Assembly: GCF_028769735.1 (NCBI RefSeq)
Contig: NC_088171.1
Location: 126,750,533 to 126,814,532, forward strand
Length of the DNA: 64,000 nt
Source: Zonotrichia leucophrys gambelii
Taxonomy: Eukaryota > Chordata > Aves > Passeriformes > Passerellidae
Direction of reading: 5' to 3'
The notes beneath the pieces were generated by a model that worked only from the letters and a program-made list of their open reading frames with translations, searched no databases and was not told the DNA's origin. This document shows positions 62,035 to 64,000 of this stretch, piece by piece. The position numbers were made by a program, and so were the translations under genes. Position 1 is the stretch's first letter; every line of letters starts with the position of its first letter.

Positions 62035-64000
62035 ATAGGAATAAATCTAGAAGATCCATTTGGCTCTAAATAAACATGAGGCAGTTTGAATACATTTTAA
62101 TTTAAATAGTACAGTAGAGTTTGACTGAAACTTTTTTAAAGCAATTCAATTTGCTTTAACTTTCCAAAAAAGAACCTGGACTGTCAGCTCACAAGGTCTG
62201 TAATTTAAACATTAAATTATTCCCCTCTGACTAAGGAAATAAAAATAATTTTCTGTACAGAAAGCAGAGATATAGCTCCTTCGAGCACCACTGCTTCTTT
62301 CATGGCTGTAACACCTAAGTGTCTCTGGACCATTGGCACATCTTCTGATTGATTTTGTTTTCTAATTTGTGCTCTTAATAGACTAAATCTAAATGTTTTA
62401 GAAAATACAGGAAGAAGGGCACTGAAAGATCTGAAATAAAAAGTGGGTTAAAGTTGATCTTGCCAGCCTTCACTAGTTAGAAAAATGTTATTGCTTTGAA
62501 ACACACCCCATTGGTTTTAGAACATTTTTATGAATGACCACAGCTGTAGTTTGAGCTTTTTATGAGAACTGATGACTCATTTATAAGTCTTTTTTTTTTT
62601 TTTCTAGATCTATTGAGTTTTAGAGAGCTTGTTCTGTAACAATGATTATTTTTACAGACTTGTTCTACTAGATGCTTACTTCATTGTCCTTGGTTGTTAG
62701 AAATGTTTTACTAAGAGAGCTAAACAAAAAAAAAAAAAAAAAAAAAAAAAACCCACCCTATTGGGAACACTTAAAGTTCAGGATTTATTTTATTCACAAG
62801 TAAATGTGAGATAATCCCTTTTTTTTTTTTTTGCAAAGAAAACTAGAGCACGGGGATGGCAAATGAAGATAGTGGCACAGTAAGATCCAGACCACAGGAG
62901 TTTCTAATTTGTACTGCGTCTATTCAGCTTGGCAGTATAAAATGAACTTTACCACTATGCCTGTTGATCTCAGAAAATCACATGCTATTTTTCAGCTTCC
63001 TTTCAAGGATCTGAGTGTCATGCAGTGATTGCTATTGACATGTGCAGCCCACGTCCAAGTTAACACCGCAGGATCACATTTTCTAACAGCTTCAATTAGA
63101 AGCTAGTTAAAATCATGTCTATTTAAAATGAGAAAGGGGCTAGCAAAGCAAGCCAAAAATAAGCTGCAACTCTGTTCAATATTACCAACTCAATTATTAC
63201 CTCAACTCTGTTGTTATTTGGTGGGGCTGTTCAGCTCCAGGCACTTGAGCTGATTGGATATTTGAGGAGTACAGGAAATTCACATAAGCAGTGAAGAAAG
63301 GAGGGCAGATCAGCAATACTGTGAGTCAGCCTTTACAGACACCAGTGTGCTCTGCCTAAGGCAGGTGGTCTGAATAATAGCTAGATTTGTGCTCTTTGAG
63401 CCCATCACATATGCCATGTGCCCCTTTTGGCCTTAATGTTCATACACATTTACCAATATCCTACTGCATGCTAAAAACTTGAAACTGAAGCTGAGAGGCC
63501 ATTTATTATTCTTCAAATACATTAGAAGAAATACTGCAAGGGTAGGGAAATTAAAAAATGTCCCACTTCCTACATTTATACATTTTTCCATACCACCTAA
63601 AGAGATTTCTGTTATCCAGTTACCTTAAAATAATACTTGCTTTAAGTCAGCTTAAGGTGACATTTAAATAAAGTCATTGTGTTCAAAATAGATAACACAT
63701 TTATAGGAGCTTGTTGAATACATAAGTGAATTGAAAAGAAAGGACAATAAACTGTGTTCTGTGAGGCTGTACTGGTTGGCGCTTCTTCCCTGTGACTAGC
63801 TAACGTGCTTCCAGGAAGGTGGTAATCATGGCACAATTTTTTAAGCAGGAGACATAACCTGGAGCAATGTCAGTTGGAGGCCTCTGTTGGAAAACCCTGA
63901 GAACTTCTCATCAGAGGGGCCTTTCAGGAGTATGTCCTTTGAATATTGACTGTGCATTGGTGATGGAAGTCAACTTTGCACCATTGACCCCTTGAAGTCT
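62035..64000 (+). other. ANGPT1: ANGPT1 intron 1, end of window; homopolymer tracts
   Basis: AT-rich. It contains T tracts at 62590-62603 and 62819-62832 and a 26-bp A tract at 62726-62751. No exon, RNA gene or named transposon is visible up to the window end. Confidence 0.5.
62726..62751 (+). repeat. Poly-A tract (26 bp)
   Basis: An uninterrupted run of A followed by CCCACCC. No processed pseudogene body is recognisable upstream of it. Confidence 0.9.

Noticed and set aside
62590..62751. Poly-T then poly-A tracts about 120 bp apart, as a possible processed pseudogene or SINE
   Set aside because: The sequence between and around them shows no recognisable gene or SINE body; the tracts are probably simple repeats.
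21145..64000. Search for ANGPT1 exon 2 (coiled-coil start LENYIVEN)
   Set aside because: No matching segment was noticed by eye on the + strand; intron 1 is known to be very long, so the exon most likely lies beyond the window.

Overview
The window looks like nuclear DNA of a bird, probably a passerine. It is AT-rich and gene-poor, and carries six recognisable CR1 retrotransposon fragments (3' ends of the ATTCTATG type and typical CR1 ORF2 peptide remnants). It also carries two avian endogenous-retrovirus LTR remnants. No bacterial-type gene organisation, rRNA, tRNA or CRISPR array is visible.

Only one protein-coding exon can be supported: 20848-21144 (+), the first coding exon of angiopoietin-1 (ANGPT1), the secreted ligand of the endothelial receptor TIE2/TEK. 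It encodes 99 residues: signal peptide, the cysteine-containing super-clustering segment and the start of the coiled coil. It ends at a consensus GTAAGT donor. I found no exon 2, so 21145-64000 is read as the 5' part of a very long intron 1, in keeping with the large first intron known for this gene in vertebrates. Bases 1 to about 20250 are upstream intergenic DNA.

Layout: 1-6714 is AT-rich intergenic DNA with two CR1 pieces. A compact CpG island (about 6715-7135) holds a GC box and a CTCF-like core, and a CR1 copy follows it directly. 7600-20250 is AT-rich with a small isolated CpG cluster near 12.65 kb and an unclassified GC-richer block near 18 kb. Then come the presumed ANGPT1 promoter/5' leader with a possible uORF, and coding exon 1. 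The intron holds a 35-bp near-identical copy of part of exon 1 (23442-23476), a 1.1-kb antisense CR1 (26104-27205), an AT-rich perfect inverted repeat (27548-27594), two more CR1 pieces, a 104-bp tandem duplication (40441-40638), an antisense LTR remnant (about 43390-43762), several unclassified GC-richer blocks, and a sense-oriented LTR with a polyadenylation signal (about 61640-62034).

No novel multi-gene system is visible. The observations most worth checking are the exon-1 fragment copied into intron 1, the CpG island with a CTCF-like site 14 kb upstream, and the possible uORF in the leader.
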